DNA of 64,000 nt, taken from Lepidostoma basale. Lineage: Eukaryota > Arthropoda > Insecta > Trichoptera > Lepidostomatidae. The stretch lies in contig JAHDVF020000137.1 of assembly GCA_022606425.2 (NCBI GenBank), positions 186,001 through 250,000 of the forward strand. Reading direction: 5' to 3'. Under the pieces are notes generated by a model. That model did not search any database, was not told where the DNA came from, and saw nothing but the letters and a program-made list of their open reading frames with translations. The first letter of the stretch is position 1. Every line of letters begins with the position of its first letter. Below, piece by piece: positions 24,501-31,804 of the stretch. A program made the translations under genes and the position numbers.

Positions 24501-25066
24501 TAAAACACCAAACGACGAAATAAGGAAAAAATTGGTAGGCAAATGATTGCATCATAAGTAAAATTAAAAAAAGGATCCCTGAGATAGTTTGGACATATGG
24601 AACGAATGGACGAGAGGAGAATGGTTAAAATGTCATATACAAGAAGTGTGAGTGGAAAGAGAAGCTGTGGAAGACCAACTTAATCAAATACTGAAAGGCG
24701 GCCACATTCGAAGTTAGAAAAATCGACAAGCATGCATGTTACGTTGTATGAATGTAAAGGAAGCTAGAGAGGTATATCAGACGAAGCAGTATGGCAGTCC
24801 ATCCTTTCTGCCTACCCCTCCGGAGAAACGGCGTGATGGTTATTTAGTTTAATTTTACATAAAGTTATGTTATTTGATACGAGTTATTATCTTTGATTAT
24901 CATTGCAGGTTCCATCATCCGGTGTATGCGTCGTTTGGAAGAAGTCATGCGACAGTTAGTTCAAGCTGCTAAGAATATCGGTAACACAGATTTGGAAGAA
25001 AAATTTGCTACTGGAATCACTCTTCTGAAGAGGGATATTGTATTTGCGGCTAGTTTATATTTGTAA
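3531..25066 (+). CDS. Mtr4: Exosome RNA helicase Mtr4 (SKIV2L2/MTREX type), 16 coding exons
   Basis: ATP-dependent 3'-5' RNA helicase that feeds substrates to the nuclear exosome (TRAMP, NEXT and PAXT adaptors). Coding exons: 3531-3637, 3722-3838, 4411-4653, 6214-6388, 7455-7769, 9041-9284, 10232-10422, 10693-10794, 11459-11735, 13513-13685, 14538-14765, 19850-20091, 21147-21383, 23541-23703, 24223-24385, 24909-25066. All introns are GT..AG and phases agree, giving 3135 nt or 1044 residues, close to the usual length for the family. Motifs: Walker A AHTSAGKT (145-152), DEIH (236-239), SAT (267-269), [10 protein letters not shown] (506-515). The KOW/arch insertion follows at about 600-850 and a helical C-terminus ends in FAASLYL. 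The short acidic N-terminus (to about residue 80) is as expected. The start is the first ATG giving that acidic leader; upstream lies 5' flank. Introns hold most of the repeats listed below; intron 11 alone is 5.1 kb. Confidence 0.96.
3985..4372 (+). repeat. LINE 3'-end fragment, GTTA-tail family (copy B)
   Basis: In Mtr4 intron 2. Degenerate coding text reads like [17 protein letters not shown] and [10 protein letters not shown]; the conserved 3' block then ends GGTAATTAGCTAGTTAGTG just upstream of exon 3. 5'-truncated. Confidence 0.8.
4715..4830. repeat. Arm of a hammerhead-motif foldback element
   Basis: Related to the elements at 23870-24130 and 35220-35435: TTGTGGTGTGACATTATT, AAAACACTTGTTTACTTTG, then AACCAACCGGTTTTGTCAGG. 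Read on the minus strand it keeps UAACC, CUGA and CCGGUUGGUU but has lost the central hairpin, so it is a deleted motif copy. Confidence 0.6.
4898..4968. repeat. Inverted repeat CGTACGTGATACG / CGTATCACGTACG
   Basis: Perfect 13-bp arms about 30 bp apart in Mtr4 intron 3. GC-rich against an AT-rich background. Could be the remains of a small inverted-repeat element. Confidence 0.5.
5431..6083 (+). pseudogene. CR1/L2-like LINE, reverse transcriptase C-terminus and 3' tail
   Basis: A frame open from about 5434 to 5928 reads the C-terminal part of a CR1/L2-type reverse transcriptase ([63 protein letters not shown]). The 3' UTR ends in GGCGCTATAAAAGTTAGC and an (ATT)n tail at 6061-6083, as expected for this clade. 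5'-truncated. Confidence 0.88.
6590..6690 (-). repeat. Foldback-element arm carrying a hammerhead-like motif
   Basis: In Mtr4 intron 4. Only one arm is recognised; its outer side (CACAACACTTTTTGGCACC) lies at lower coordinates, as in the left arms of the complete elements. Confidence 0.55.
6641..6681 (-). ncRNA. Hammerhead-ribozyme-like motif
   Basis: Minus strand: UACA, CUGAGGA (6677-6671), an imperfect hairpin, GAAA (6654-6651), then CAU, GUU and UGUG. UACA and UGUG can pair as stem I (three Watson-Crick pairs and one wobble). All core positions of the family consensus (CUGANGA, GAAA, NUH) are kept. The central stem is weak (G-C, G-C, mismatch, C-G). Stem III is minimal. Activity is not shown. 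Antisense to Mtr4. Confidence 0.45.
6950..7432 (-). repeat. Non-autonomous retroelement sharing the GTTA-tail LINE 3' end
   Basis: Starts on this strand with AACTAACTAACCATCACGCC and the LINE 3' block GGGTAGGCAGAAACGATGG, then diverges into a body (CGATGCGGCACTCCATTC, ATCTCATCGCCACC, GTCAGCTGGACGATC). The same body and tail recur at 19048-19575. Its far end runs to about 22 bp before the acceptor of Mtr4 exon 5. Confidence 0.75.
7845..8050. repeat. Palindromic MITE (hairpin family), near-complete copy
   Basis: Arms TTTTCTAGATGTTTTATTAT..GGGAATGACATGTTTTGCC and its complement TATGTCATTCCC..AATAAAACTTCTAGAAAAC flank a short centre, preceded by the subterminal GTTTCTTGAATAATGATAT. Other copies: 2895, 20105-20960 (split), 21045-21145, 46800, 48775, 50385. 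No coding capacity. Confidence 0.75.
8055..8420 (+). pseudogene. LINE reverse transcriptase C-terminal remnant, GAA tail
   Basis: Frameshifted text reads [29 protein letters not shown] and [17 protein letters not shown], then ends (GAA)n at about 8405-8415. Typical RTE-like C-terminus. In Mtr4 intron 5. Confidence 0.75.
8585..8750 (+). repeat. 5'-truncated SINE
   Basis: Matches the body of the tRNA-headed SINE at 29884-30108 (CTTTGGTCTGGTAGAATTC, ATGGCAATAGACTAGAT, ACCTACCT, ATGTATACAGTAATTGG) but lacks the tRNA-like head. Confidence 0.7.
9700..10135 (-). pseudogene. LINE reverse transcriptase C-terminal fragment (RTE-like)
   Basis: Frame 9719-10135 on the minus strand: [57 protein letters not shown]. 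The 3' tail is GAT-rich (9695-9715). Same family as 1750-2416. In Mtr4 intron 6. Confidence 0.85.
10842..11360 (-). mobile_element. Tc1/mariner-like element, internally deleted
   Basis: Ends TAAGGTGTCTC and GAGACATCTTG form inverted repeats beside TA. The minus-strand frame 11118-11303 keeps the C-terminal DDE text [10 protein letters not shown] and [13 protein letters not shown] of a Tc1/mariner-type transposase. A second, interrupted copy lies at 22064-23517. In Mtr4 intron 8. Confidence 0.75.
11832..13131 (-). mobile_element. Mariner element, 1300 bp, near-intact
   Basis: Terminal inverted repeats are near-perfect over about 28 bp (TTAGGTGTATAAATTTGCTT.. and its complement) and are flanked by TA on both sides (11830-11831, 13132-13133). 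Length is standard for mariner. In Mtr4 intron 9, antisense to the gene. Confidence 0.92.
11905..12958 (-). pseudogene. Mariner transposase, one lesion near the N-terminus
   Basis: Cut-and-paste DDE transposase. From ATG (12958-12956) it reads [14 protein letters not shown] and the start of the helix-turn-helix domain. A small insertion of about 14 bp near 12835-12855 then shifts the frame. From 12717 a continuous 270-residue frame carries the rest: [33 protein letters not shown] and [13 protein letters not shown]. The three acidic residues of the mariner D,D34D triad are in place. Expected full length is about 345 residues. Apart from the one insertion it looks undamaged, so the copy is probably young. 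No introns and no relation to Mtr4. Confidence 0.88.
13145..13425 (+). repeat. LINE 3'-end fragment, GTTA-tail family (copy C)
   Basis: Contains AGTCGGAAGAATCGACATG, GAGGAAGCTAGAGAGGTGTG and GGCTACCCTTCCGG. Degraded tail. Confidence 0.7.
14795..14880 (-). repeat. CR1/L2-like LINE 3' tip
   Basis: Minus strand: AGCACTTTTGAGATGAGTAA and TTCATAAAAATGGCGCTC, matching the 3' UTR of the copy ending at 6083. A few bases after the exon 11 donor of Mtr4. Confidence 0.55.
15285..15465 (-). pseudogene. LINE 3'-end coding remnant
   Basis: Minus strand reads [10 protein letters not shown] followed by a short tail; upstream on that strand are [17 protein letters not shown] words. Similar to the end of the element at 62083-62690 (AAVIANIVG). 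No intact frame. Confidence 0.5.
15590..16255 (+). pseudogene. LINE reverse transcriptase C-terminus (RTE-like), GAA tail
   Basis: Frame 15596-16219 reads [52 protein letters not shown] and [11 protein letters not shown], then a (GAA)n tail at about 16230-16250. 5'-truncated; within Mtr4 intron 11. The last 120 bp of the window hold the same domain of a related copy. Confidence 0.87.
16958..18249 (+). mobile_element. Second mariner family, 1292 bp, degraded
   Basis: Ends CATAGGTTGCCTTTTAGG and, inverted, CGAGGGTTGCCTTTTAGG, flanked by TA (16956-16957 and 18250-18251). Transposase remnant inside. Confidence 0.88.
17130..18182 (+). pseudogene. Mariner transposase pseudogene
   Basis: Starts [20 protein letters not shown]; the DNA-binding half is interrupted after 60 residues by a stop, and the middle is frameshifted at least once. 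A later frame (17664-18182) keeps [10 protein letters not shown] and [12 protein letters not shown] with the last two catalytic aspartates. Not functional as it stands. A different mariner lineage from 11832-13131. Confidence 0.87.
18275..18316 (+). ncRNA. Hammerhead-like motif, degraded core
   Basis: GUACA, UUGAUAA (in place of CUGANGA), an imperfect hairpin, GAAA, C-AU-GUC, UGUGU. GUACA and UGUGU pair over five positions (two wobbles). Core bases C3 and G8 are changed, so activity is unlikely. Sense strand of Mtr4 intron 11. Confidence 0.4.
18424..18834 (+). pseudogene. Jockey/CR1-like LINE reverse transcriptase C-terminus
   Basis: Open frame with the words [40 protein letters not shown] and [18 protein letters not shown], the usual order at the end of this class of reverse transcriptase. 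5'-truncated, followed by AT-rich 3' sequence. Not a host gene. Confidence 0.78.
19048..19575 (-). repeat. Second copy of the non-autonomous element with LINE-like tail
   Basis: Same plan as 6950-7432: AACTAACTAACCATCACGCC, GGGTAGGCAGAAATAATGG, CGATGCGGCACTCCATCC, CGTCAGCTGGACGATCC, then an AT-rich end with GTCATTGGAACAAATG. Confidence 0.75.
20105..20960. repeat. Palindromic MITE split by a LINE
   Basis: Left part to 20211 (AATGATATAAAACTCC..TTTTCTAGATAT), right part from 20748 (TTTTCTAGATATTTTAATAT.. to AACTTCTAGAAAATTG). Same family as 7845-8050. Confidence 0.7.
20212..20747 (-). repeat. LINE 3'-end, GTTA-tail family (copy D), with target-site duplication
   Basis: 536-bp 5'-truncated insertion. 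Its 3' tail AACTAACTAAAG (complement of the GTTA tail) stands at 20212. The 12-bp duplication TTTTCTAGATAT lies at 20200-20211 and 20748-20759. Contains TCAACATTCATACATCGTG, TTGATCGTGCCACG and the 5' part CAGTTCCATGCATAC seen in other long copies. Confidence 0.85.
21045..21145 (+). repeat. Palindromic-MITE remnant reaching the exon 13 acceptor
   Basis: TTTATTGTTTCTTAAATTTCC, AGAAATTTTATTACATTTAA and GAGAGTCACATTGTTATTTC align with the left arm of 7845-8050; the acceptor AG is 21145-21146. Confidence 0.5.
21410..21780. repeat. Foldback family 2, degraded copy
   Basis: Shares GTTGTAAGAAGGGCGGAATG, CCAATGACAGGTCATAAGTC, CTGTAAACGCCTCGA and TATTGAGATACAATTAATCC with the complete copy at 49981-50261. 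In Mtr4 intron 13. Confidence 0.7.
21870..22063 (+). repeat. LINE 3'-end fragment, GTTA-tail family (copy E)
   Basis: Degraded: AGGTATGTCAGGATAGAACA, GTGTGGTGGTTAATCCTC, CTGTCTACCCCTACGG. Confidence 0.65.
22293..22478 (+). pseudogene. Harbinger (HARBI1-like) transposase N-terminus
   Basis: 61 residues; [14 protein letters not shown] followed by [16 protein letters not shown] is the hallmark leader of PIF/Harbinger DDE nucleases in animals. It stops just where the catalytic domain should begin. Confidence 0.75.
22480..22617 (-). pseudogene. MADF-domain protein N-terminus of Harbinger
   Basis: Minus-strand ATG at 22617: [20 protein letters not shown] then KRPALY, the usual opening of a MADF domain, followed after a small frame disruption by KLWEDIS. 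This is the partner protein of animal Harbinger elements; only the start remains. Confidence 0.65.
23541..23703 (+). other. Mtr4 exon 14 (coordinates aid)
   Basis: Part of the Mtr4 CDS above: the exon that codes for [14 protein letters not shown] and PLRQMQ. Listed because it lies between dense repeats and could be missed. Confidence 0.9.
23870..24130. repeat. Foldback element with two inverted hammerhead-like motifs
   Basis: Arms TTGTGGTGTGGCATTATT..GTTTTTACACCACTT and their inverse around 24050-24130 flank two motif copies pointing outward (minus at 23951-23995, plus at 24002-24040). In Mtr4 intron 14. Confidence 0.7.
23951..23995 (-). ncRNA. Hammerhead-like motif, well-paired stem II
   Basis: Minus strand: UACC, CUAAUGA (one change from CUGAUGA), one unpaired A, hairpin GCUUC-AGCG-GAAGC, GAAA, C-CA-GUU, GGUUC. 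ACC/GGU forms stem I. The right-arm partner at 24005-24040 has the hairpin GCUCC/GGAGC but a damaged core (CUGGCGA, AAUA). Confidence 0.45.
24420..24850 (+). repeat. LINE 3'-end, GTTA-tail family (copy F), coding text readable
   Basis: Reads [64 protein letters not shown]: the region behind a LINE reverse transcriptase. 3' block ends CGGAGAAACGGCGTGATGG. In Mtr4 intron 15. Confidence 0.82.
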
Positions 25067-25230
25067 TCATAAGCTATGTATTACTAATTGTCCGAATATT
25101 TCTCTCCCCATCCTAGAGGGGTTTCTAAGACTGAGTATTATTTGTTTTGACATTTTGAAACTAAATATTCAGCCGATGTAAACTTTAAAATATATCATTA
25201 AATGGTATTAATTTGTCTAATACACATATA

Positions 25231-26127
25231 CGAGGCATCTCCAGAAAGTAAGTGTACTGAATTTTTGTAGGTTATTTTTTTTATTTAAACAAAATTACGT
25301 GGTTACCGTAGTACATATGTAAGCTATTTTTCGACATAGTCATCATTCCTCTCAATGCAGGTGGTGAAGCGGGGTATCAACTTTTTGATGCCTTCCTCAA
25401 AGTAGTTTCCCGCCAACCCGTTTGTCCACTCCTCCACCTCCTCGTCGGTTGAAAACCTTTTTCCACCCACGTGCAGCTTCAGGGAGGTAAAGAGATAGTA
25501 ATCTGAAGGTGCTAAGTCAGGGGAATGCGCGGGATGGTTCAGGACATCCCATTTAAACGAGGCGAGCAGTTCCTTCTGGCATTGTCGTGCAGCAGGCAGA
25601 CTCCCTTTGTCAGCATGCCTCTCCTCTTGTTCTGAATCGCCCTGCGCAATTTGTTTAGGGTCTCACAGTATCTTGCAGAGTTGATGGTCTCCCCTTGAGG
25701 CATATATTCAATTAAAATTATGCCTTGACAGTCCCAAAACACGGATGCCATGATTTTCTTGCATGAAGTTGTGGTTTTGAACTTTTTGGCAGAGGGTGAG
25801 GAGGTGTGACGCCACTGTTGAGACTGTCTTTTGGTTTCAGGCGTGTAGTGTGCAATCCAAGTTTTATCTTCAGTAACGATGGAGCGGAGAAATTCATCTC
25901 CATGGAGTTTGCAGCGCCTCAAAAACTCTTGCCCGGCGCCGTGTATTTCGCACTTGGCGGGAGATTGGATTGACATTTTTCGTCGACACTTCTCAACGTA
26001 CTAACCTCGAACCGGTCTCGTTGCGGAGGGGAAGGGTCAGGCTACACGGAAGTGTTGCCAACATGTCGAAAATAAAATCCATCCGGTCGTGAGAGCCTCA
26101 GTACACTTACTTTATAGATATGCCTCG
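25231..26127 (-). mobile_element. Third mariner family, internally deleted (897 bp)
   Basis: Ends CGAGGCATCTCCAGAAAGTA and inverse CGAGGCATATCTATAAAGTA beside TA. Minus-strand frame 25539-25976 keeps IVTEDKTWIAHYTPETK and LLHDNARRN; the end (HSPDLAPSDYYLF-like, about 25490) is in another frame. The DNA-binding half is missing. Confidence 0.87.
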
Positions 26128-26542
26128 TACATCATGTAATATTTGAATCTAGCTCAAGATCCAGTTTGTATATATGTCAGTTTTAATTTTAGTGAATTAG
26201 ATTTATACTTAGTTTTAATTATTCAATTGATTCATTTCTCAAATCAGATGATGTGACAAATAATTACAATTTGTCTCTCTCTAATTATATATATTTTTTA
26301 CAATTATTTGATTTATTCATAAATGTTCATTAATTTTTTCTTGCACGTGAAGTCAGAACAATAAATACAAATATGTTTATAAACTATATTATCTTTCATT
26401 GATCTTTTGTGGGTGCAAAGCACAGCCATTATTATTTTTTCTAATCATATGGAAGTATTTTTAATGATCAAAAATACTTTCAAATAATTTTTGCAATATT
26501 GTACTAAAAGTATCGATATATTATAAATTCTAGTATATAATA

Positions 26543-27345
26543 TTAGGTGTTTCGGAAATTCCAGTCCGTTTTTGTTTGAAACGTAGAATAAAAAAAACAT
26601 CAATCAAAATATTGTCTATTGTTAGTCACTACTTATTCACATCTTTCTGGCAATAGATCCATCGTCGAAAAAACGCCTTGTCTTTTGAGGCAATCCAGGC
26701 ATTGACCCAATTCTTGACATCTGCATATGAATGGAAGTGATGCTTTTCTAAGGCATGTGTTATGGATCTGAACAAATGATAGTCCGATGGTGCCACGTCT
26801 AGAGAATAAGGCGGGTGCGGTAGAATCTGCCAACCCACATTCTATAATATGTAGTTTTTGACCGCGATTGCGATGTGAGGTTGAGCTTTGTCGTGTTCAA
26901 GAACCAGCTTGCTGTGCCTGTTGCTCCATTCCGGTCGTTTTTCAGCCAGTGCCTGCTTTAATCGTGTTGGTGAAGACTTCCCCCAAAACCGTTTCACCCA
27001 GTTTGAACAGTTCATTTTTTGGTCTTCCAGGGTGATCTTTGTCGTCAATTCTAAAATCACCAGCTTTGAAGCATTTATACCATTCTCTGCATGATTTATC
27101 CAACGGGACATGGCACTCTTCTTCCAATTAAAACAGAACAGCAGAACTTCCCACAAATACTTATTTACCACGAATGTTAACATTTTAAGGAGCGATAAAA
27201 CAAATGTGAGAATGACAAACATGCGCAAACTGAACTTAATTGACAGATGCTCAGGCTTACTAAAAAAAATGACCCCCAGATTTGAAGGCTTGAACTAGCC
27301 AGAGCCCTCTGTTGTAAAATGAACCAAACTTTCCGAAACACCTAA
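26543..27345 (-). mobile_element. Fourth mariner family, internally deleted (803 bp)
   Basis: Ends TTAGGTGTTTCGGAAATTCC and inverse TTAGGTGTTTCGGAAAGTTT, flanked by TA. Minus strand: [48 protein letters not shown]; frameshifted, with the middle of the catalytic domain deleted. Confidence 0.87.
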
Positions 27346-27589
27346 TACTTTAATAATATGTTTAGTTTGAAAGTTCCACAAACGGTTTCGGAAAGGACCT
27401 GTTTTCATACTTTGATTTTTATTCCTAATGCACACAAACAAATGTTATAAATTGTTTTTCTTATGTATATTTTTTTCAGTTTCTCTTTATAATTTTTTTC
27501 GTTATGAAATTTTGATTTAATATATATTATTTTGTAAATAAATAGTTGTATTTTATTTAACCCAAGTATTAAACAATTTCTTTGAGGTC

Positions 27590-27990
27590 TGTAATTGATT
27601 GCATTACAACATTTTATACAGGCATTATTCGAGCGAAGCTACTGCTCTGTAAGGTCTATGAATGGTCTCAAACCCGGCGAAATCCGGGCAACATGTGCAC
27701 TTACATTTCCATGAGTGTCATAGCAAATAGAGTGTACGAATGGCGAATTTGCAGTCATAAAATTGAATTAACCCAGCTAAGAGAAGGCAAACCGTACGGA
27801 ATATCCTCCAGATAAGGTAAGGGGTAACCACTCCGGATATCATTCTCCAGGTCATCATGATGAAGAGTAATTAAGTCATAGCCCCCGAGTCCTGGACAAA
27901 CTGCCTGAGACAGTGTTTCTAACTGTGATGTGTGATAGTCAACGCAGAGAGGGATCTGACATGATACCAGGAGAAGAATATTGCTTCATT
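27590..27990 (+). repeat. LINE-like 3' end, family with GACCTGACA..GAAGAA end
   Basis: Contains GAGTGTACGAATGGCGAATT, ACCCAGCTAAGAGAAGGCAA, CTCCAGGTCATCATGATG, ATAGTCAACGCAGAGAGGG and ATCTGACATG. The inverted copy is at 57065-57480; shorter ends at 45115-45435 and 62640-62690. The 77-residue open frame inside is not conserved. Confidence 0.65.
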
Positions 27991-28214
27991 GGATATTAAC
28001 AGTATTTTCAAAGTTATATTAATTATTCATTGATAGATTTGAATGGTATTAAATTTCTTGAAATAAACTTTGTACAAAAAAAAATCTTTTTGTAAACAGA
28101 CATCTATTCATACAACCATACACCATGGTTTGAAAACACCAATTTATTAATAATAATAAAATCTGTTTATACGTAGTTCGCAAATTATGAAAGGTAATAT
28201 AACTCAAATTTGTC

Positions 28215-28400
28215 TCAATTTACGTTTTCTGTTCCTGCTGCATTTTCGATTTTGAGCCTTTCAATATACATTAATCTCGTCTTGAAAGTATTTACTAGGG
28301 CGTAAGTACCATAAACAATATTTGAAATAAGGAAATTTATGGGGCCGTATGTAGTATTGGAATCCGTGAAGTTATTATGTGTTTTGTACCGTGATGTCAT
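28215..28400 (-). CDS. Possible small protein, 61 residues, unrecognised
   Basis: ATG at 28400-28398 in the context AAAATGA. The protein begins MTSRYKTHNNFTDSN, has a mildly hydrophobic middle (INFLISNIVYGTYALV) that could be one membrane segment, and a basic/acidic end. A polyadenylation signal (AATAAA on the minus strand) stands at 28148-28143, 67 bp after the stop. It is not inside any repeat I recognise. Size and layout would suit a small mitochondrial inner-membrane subunit, but I find no decisive motif and do not assign a function. It could also be chance in AT-rich DNA, or part of a spliced gene. Confidence 0.3.
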   Translation of the reverse strand: MTSRYKTHNNFTDSNTTYGPINFLISNIVYGTYALVNTFKTRLMYIERLKIENAAGTENVN

Positions 28401-28739
28401 TTTAATTTGATAATAAATGTGAAAATAAAGTAAAATACGCCTACGATTGTATTATTACCCCTTATATACGAGTTACAAACTTTTTTTATATAATAAATTT
28501 GTGTTTCCGCAGTGCTGGTATATCAATTTGGCTGGAAGATTCTACTAAATATTTTGAAAGAATATAATGTAGATTTTTCCCCATTTGTAAAGGTATCAAC
28601 AATATTAATCAAATGAGATCAGAGTTAAAAATGTTTATGTTTTGAAAAAGTTGTGATATATATATTTATTTATTTTTTTCTTCATTATTTTTACATTTGA
28701 CAGCTATCAGATCAGACTGGTCCCACATTTAATTCGTTA

Positions 28740-29349
28740 CAGGCGACCCTCGACTTTCGCACTTAATTGATTCTGAAAATGTGTGAGAAAGTTGAATGTG
28801 CGAAAGAGAGGTCATGTCATGTCAGAGTATTTACAGTTATATATTTATTTATCCATCACATACATACAAACATAATAGAATAATGAAACAATTTAGGACT
28901 TAAATCTTCTTTACGAATTTGACAAGAGATTATTGAATACCAGAATACCTCCTTTTTTCTTTTTCTGATAGTCTTTTTCGATGTCCTGCGTACTTGAGAT
29001 ATACGCTCTGAATTGGGATCACATTAATCTTTGATAGCCAAAAAATTATCAAGATGTATGAAGGCTTCATTCATATTTTTTATTGTCAAAGCCTCTACGA
29101 TTTCAACATCTTCTTCGCCTTCATATTCGTATATAAAGAAATAAGCCGGCAAAACGCGTAGTGTCAGTCTGTACTTCAAAGCTAGACAGAACTTGTTTCA
29201 AACGTACAAACGGAGATGAGCGACTGCACGTGAGACACAAGTGACCGACACATGAGCGATCGTTTATCGAACAAAAAACGACAGTCGAAAAATGTGCGAA
29301 ATAGCGAATTATGCGAAAGTCGAACGTTCGAAAGTCGAGGGCCGCCTGG
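28740..29349 (-). mobile_element. Tigger/pogo-like element, degraded
   Basis: Ends CAGGCGACCCTCGACTTTCG and inverse CCAGGCGGCCCTCGACTTTC next to TA. The minus strand keeps a transposase C-terminus remnant (EYEGEEDVEIVEALTIKNMN, EAFIHLDNFL). Between Mtr4 and the zinc-finger gene. Confidence 0.75.
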
Positions 29350-29513
29350 TAAACGGATTTCGAGACGGCTTTGTTATTTTATCTCTGTTAAATTTGCTTG
29401 TCTATACTCCATGTTTGACAGCAATGTTTAAAAGATTGACAGATGATGTTTAATAATAAACATTCATTTTTTCTTCTTCTTAATCTTTGAATTTATTCTT
29501 TGTCTCGTTCGAG

Positions 29514-31681
29514 ATGAAAATGGCTGGTGTTAGCAGTACAACCGAAGAAAATACATTTTCAGGAGTTTGTCAATGTTGTCTTCTATCATCAAATATTTTG
29601 AAAGATATGGTACATAATTTTATTTTCAAAAATAAAGAAGAAACTTTCTCCGATATGTTGAGATCGTGTTTCTCAATAGAGGTAAGTTTTAAACTATGTG
29701 TAATCAAGAGTTCGCCAAATAATAGTTTCATATAATAAATTACAGTGCAGATTTTTAACATAACTGTTAAGAAGCTTAATTGTGTTTGATAGGAAATGAG
29801 GCACGATTTTATGGCATTCCCGAGTTGGTGGCAATTAATATGAAATGTTGTATTTCCTTGTAGAATTAGAAAGACGAGAAATTAGACGACCTTCGTGGCA
29901 GAGTGGTAAGTGCTCTGAATGCCGTACCGAAGGCCACGGGTTCGATTCCTAGTGATGGCATTGTGATTATTACACTCTCTTTGGTCTGGTGTAGAATTCA
30001 CGTGAGAATAAAATGGCGATAGATTGGCTACCTATCAATATAATAGCTAAAAAAAAAAATGTACAGTAATTGGTTTCAAACGACCTGTTGTATACAAAAA
30101 AAAAAAACAAGAAATGTCTGTAGAAAACATATATACAAAGTGTAAAGATTGCTTTAACTTAGTTTCTCGACTGCTAAGAGCGTTTGCTGGATCTTTTCAG
30201 GTAACAGACTGCCCCCACTCGGAAAACAAACTTTATCTCATCTGCAACAAGTGCATTTCAAAGCTGAAAGCATGTTATTTATTTCGGATTCAGGTTGAGA
30301 GTGTTCAAAAGAAACTGAAATCAAAAAGTGTGTTGATTCATAAAAATGTCACTGGTAAAGTATCTAATTATCAATAATATTTAATTAGACAATTCTTTAT
30401 TAGTAGAACCCTTAACATTCATTTACTTCCCAGAAATATATGAAAATAATTTTTGTAGATTATTTGGCATTAATTGAAAACAATTCGTTAATACAAGCAG
30501 ATTATTTGACTATTTAGATTTTTGGAAATAGCATCCCCACTCTCTTTTAATTATGTATAAAAATTTATAGTCATTTAATGATTATTTCAGTTGAAAACAG
30601 AGAATTTCCCGAAAAGAAGATTAAACAGGAATTCCAATATGATAATGACGAAATGCGAAATGCAGATAATACCTTTGATCTTCATACATATGATGACGAT
30701 GACGATAATTCAAAATACAAAGATATTCCTAAAAATGAAAGTAAGATTGAAGAATCATCTAGAGAAGAAGTTGAACAATGCGGATCTATTTTGAGTTCGA
30801 GTGTTATAGAAACAGATTTCAAATCACACAATCAAAATAATAAAATTAACGCACGCAGAAAAATAGTAAATAAAATTGATAAAAGCGTAAGGAAAATATC
30901 TGCTGAAATGAAAACTGTTGTGAATAAAAAAAGGAAAAAAGATTACGTTCCGTATAAACTGAATCCATCAGATGTAGTCTGTTACATTTGTAAGGAGAGT
31001 TTTCTCCTGCACAAGTACCTGTTGGTCCACATGTCGATGCATTTCCCCAATCACGTGTGCGATGTCTGCGGTAAGACGTTTGTTAAAAAGCAATGCTTAG
31101 CTAGTCATATGAGTCGATTACACGATGATCAGAGGTTCCCTTGCGGAGTCTGCAATAAGCTGCTGAAGAAGCAGTCCATGCTGAGGCACATGCGTACCCA
31201 CAGCGGGGACAACTATATTTACAAGTGCCCTTCTTGCCCGAAGACGTTTGTTTCATACAGCTCTCGCATTGTTCACATGAGACTAGTTCACAAAATCTTG
31301 AGGAATATTTTCAAATGTAGCATCTGTCCAAAGTCTTTTGAAATTAAAAGCGAGCTCTCCAGACATGTAAAAGGCTATCATGCCAAGGAAAAAAATTTCG
31401 AGTGCAAAATTTGCGGCGCAGCTTTCGCTACTAACAAGCGCCTGCAGGCCCACGCGGCCATGCACACGGGCCAGAAGGAGTTCCAGTGCAGAGTGTGCCT
31501 CAAGAGCTACGCCAGAAAGTCCACGCTGGCGGGGCATATGAAGATACACAATGCTTTTAAGAAACACGCTTGCACCATCTGCAGTAAGCGATTCACTCAC
31601 AATTGTGGCCTCAAAACTCATCTGAAAACACATGCGAAAGAATTCAATGTTCATTCAAATCCCGAAACCATTCAATCTTAG
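29514..31681 (+). CDS. ZAD and C2H2 zinc-finger protein, 3 exons
   Basis: Nuclear, probably DNA-binding regulator. Exons 29514-29681, 30201-30354, 30591-31681; GT..AG, phases agree, 470 residues. The N-terminal ZAD (zinc-finger-associated) domain is split by intron 1: first cysteine pair CQCC (about residues 19-22), second pair CNKC (about residues 72-75). An acidic linker with a run DDDDD and a KKRKK basic patch follows. Then come eight C2H2 fingers in tandem, beginning CYICKESF, CDVCGKTF, CGVCNKLL, CPSCPKTF, CSICPKSF, CKICGAAF, CRVCLKSY and CTICSKRF, with short linkers. ZAD mediates dimerisation and the family is expanded in insects; orthology to a named gene cannot be given. A second ATG two codons on could be the start. 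Codons of exons 1-2 are AT-rich, those of the fingers GC-richer. Intron 1 holds a SINE. Confidence 0.92.
29884..30108 (+). repeat. tRNA-derived SINE
   Basis: Head with polymerase III boxes: A box TGGCAGAGTGG (29896-29906) and B box GGTTCGATTCC (29939-29949), 32 bp apart as in a tRNA. Body CTTTGGTCTGGTGTAGAATTC etc., A-rich end at about 30090-30105. Same family as 8585-8750. Inside intron 1 of the zinc-finger gene. Confidence 0.82.
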
Positions 31682-31804
31682 ATATCGTAAATACATAGTG
31701 ACCAATGTGGATTGCTGCAGTTAATTTTGATGATGAAATACATTGGATATTATTTATAACAATACATATTAATGAAAAACATTTATTAAAATGATAAATA
31801 CATA

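Noticed and set aside
25067..25230. Further Mtr4 coding sequence
   Set aside because: The frame ends with the family's usual C-terminus at 25066; what follows is 3' UTR.
27375..27410. GGTTTCGGAAAGGACC as another hammerhead-like motif
   Set aside because: GAAAC is present on the minus strand but no CUGANGA lies upstream; chance match.
29884..29960. Possible tRNA gene
   Set aside because: Boxes are present but acceptor and anticodon arms do not fold cleanly and a SINE body and A-tail follow.
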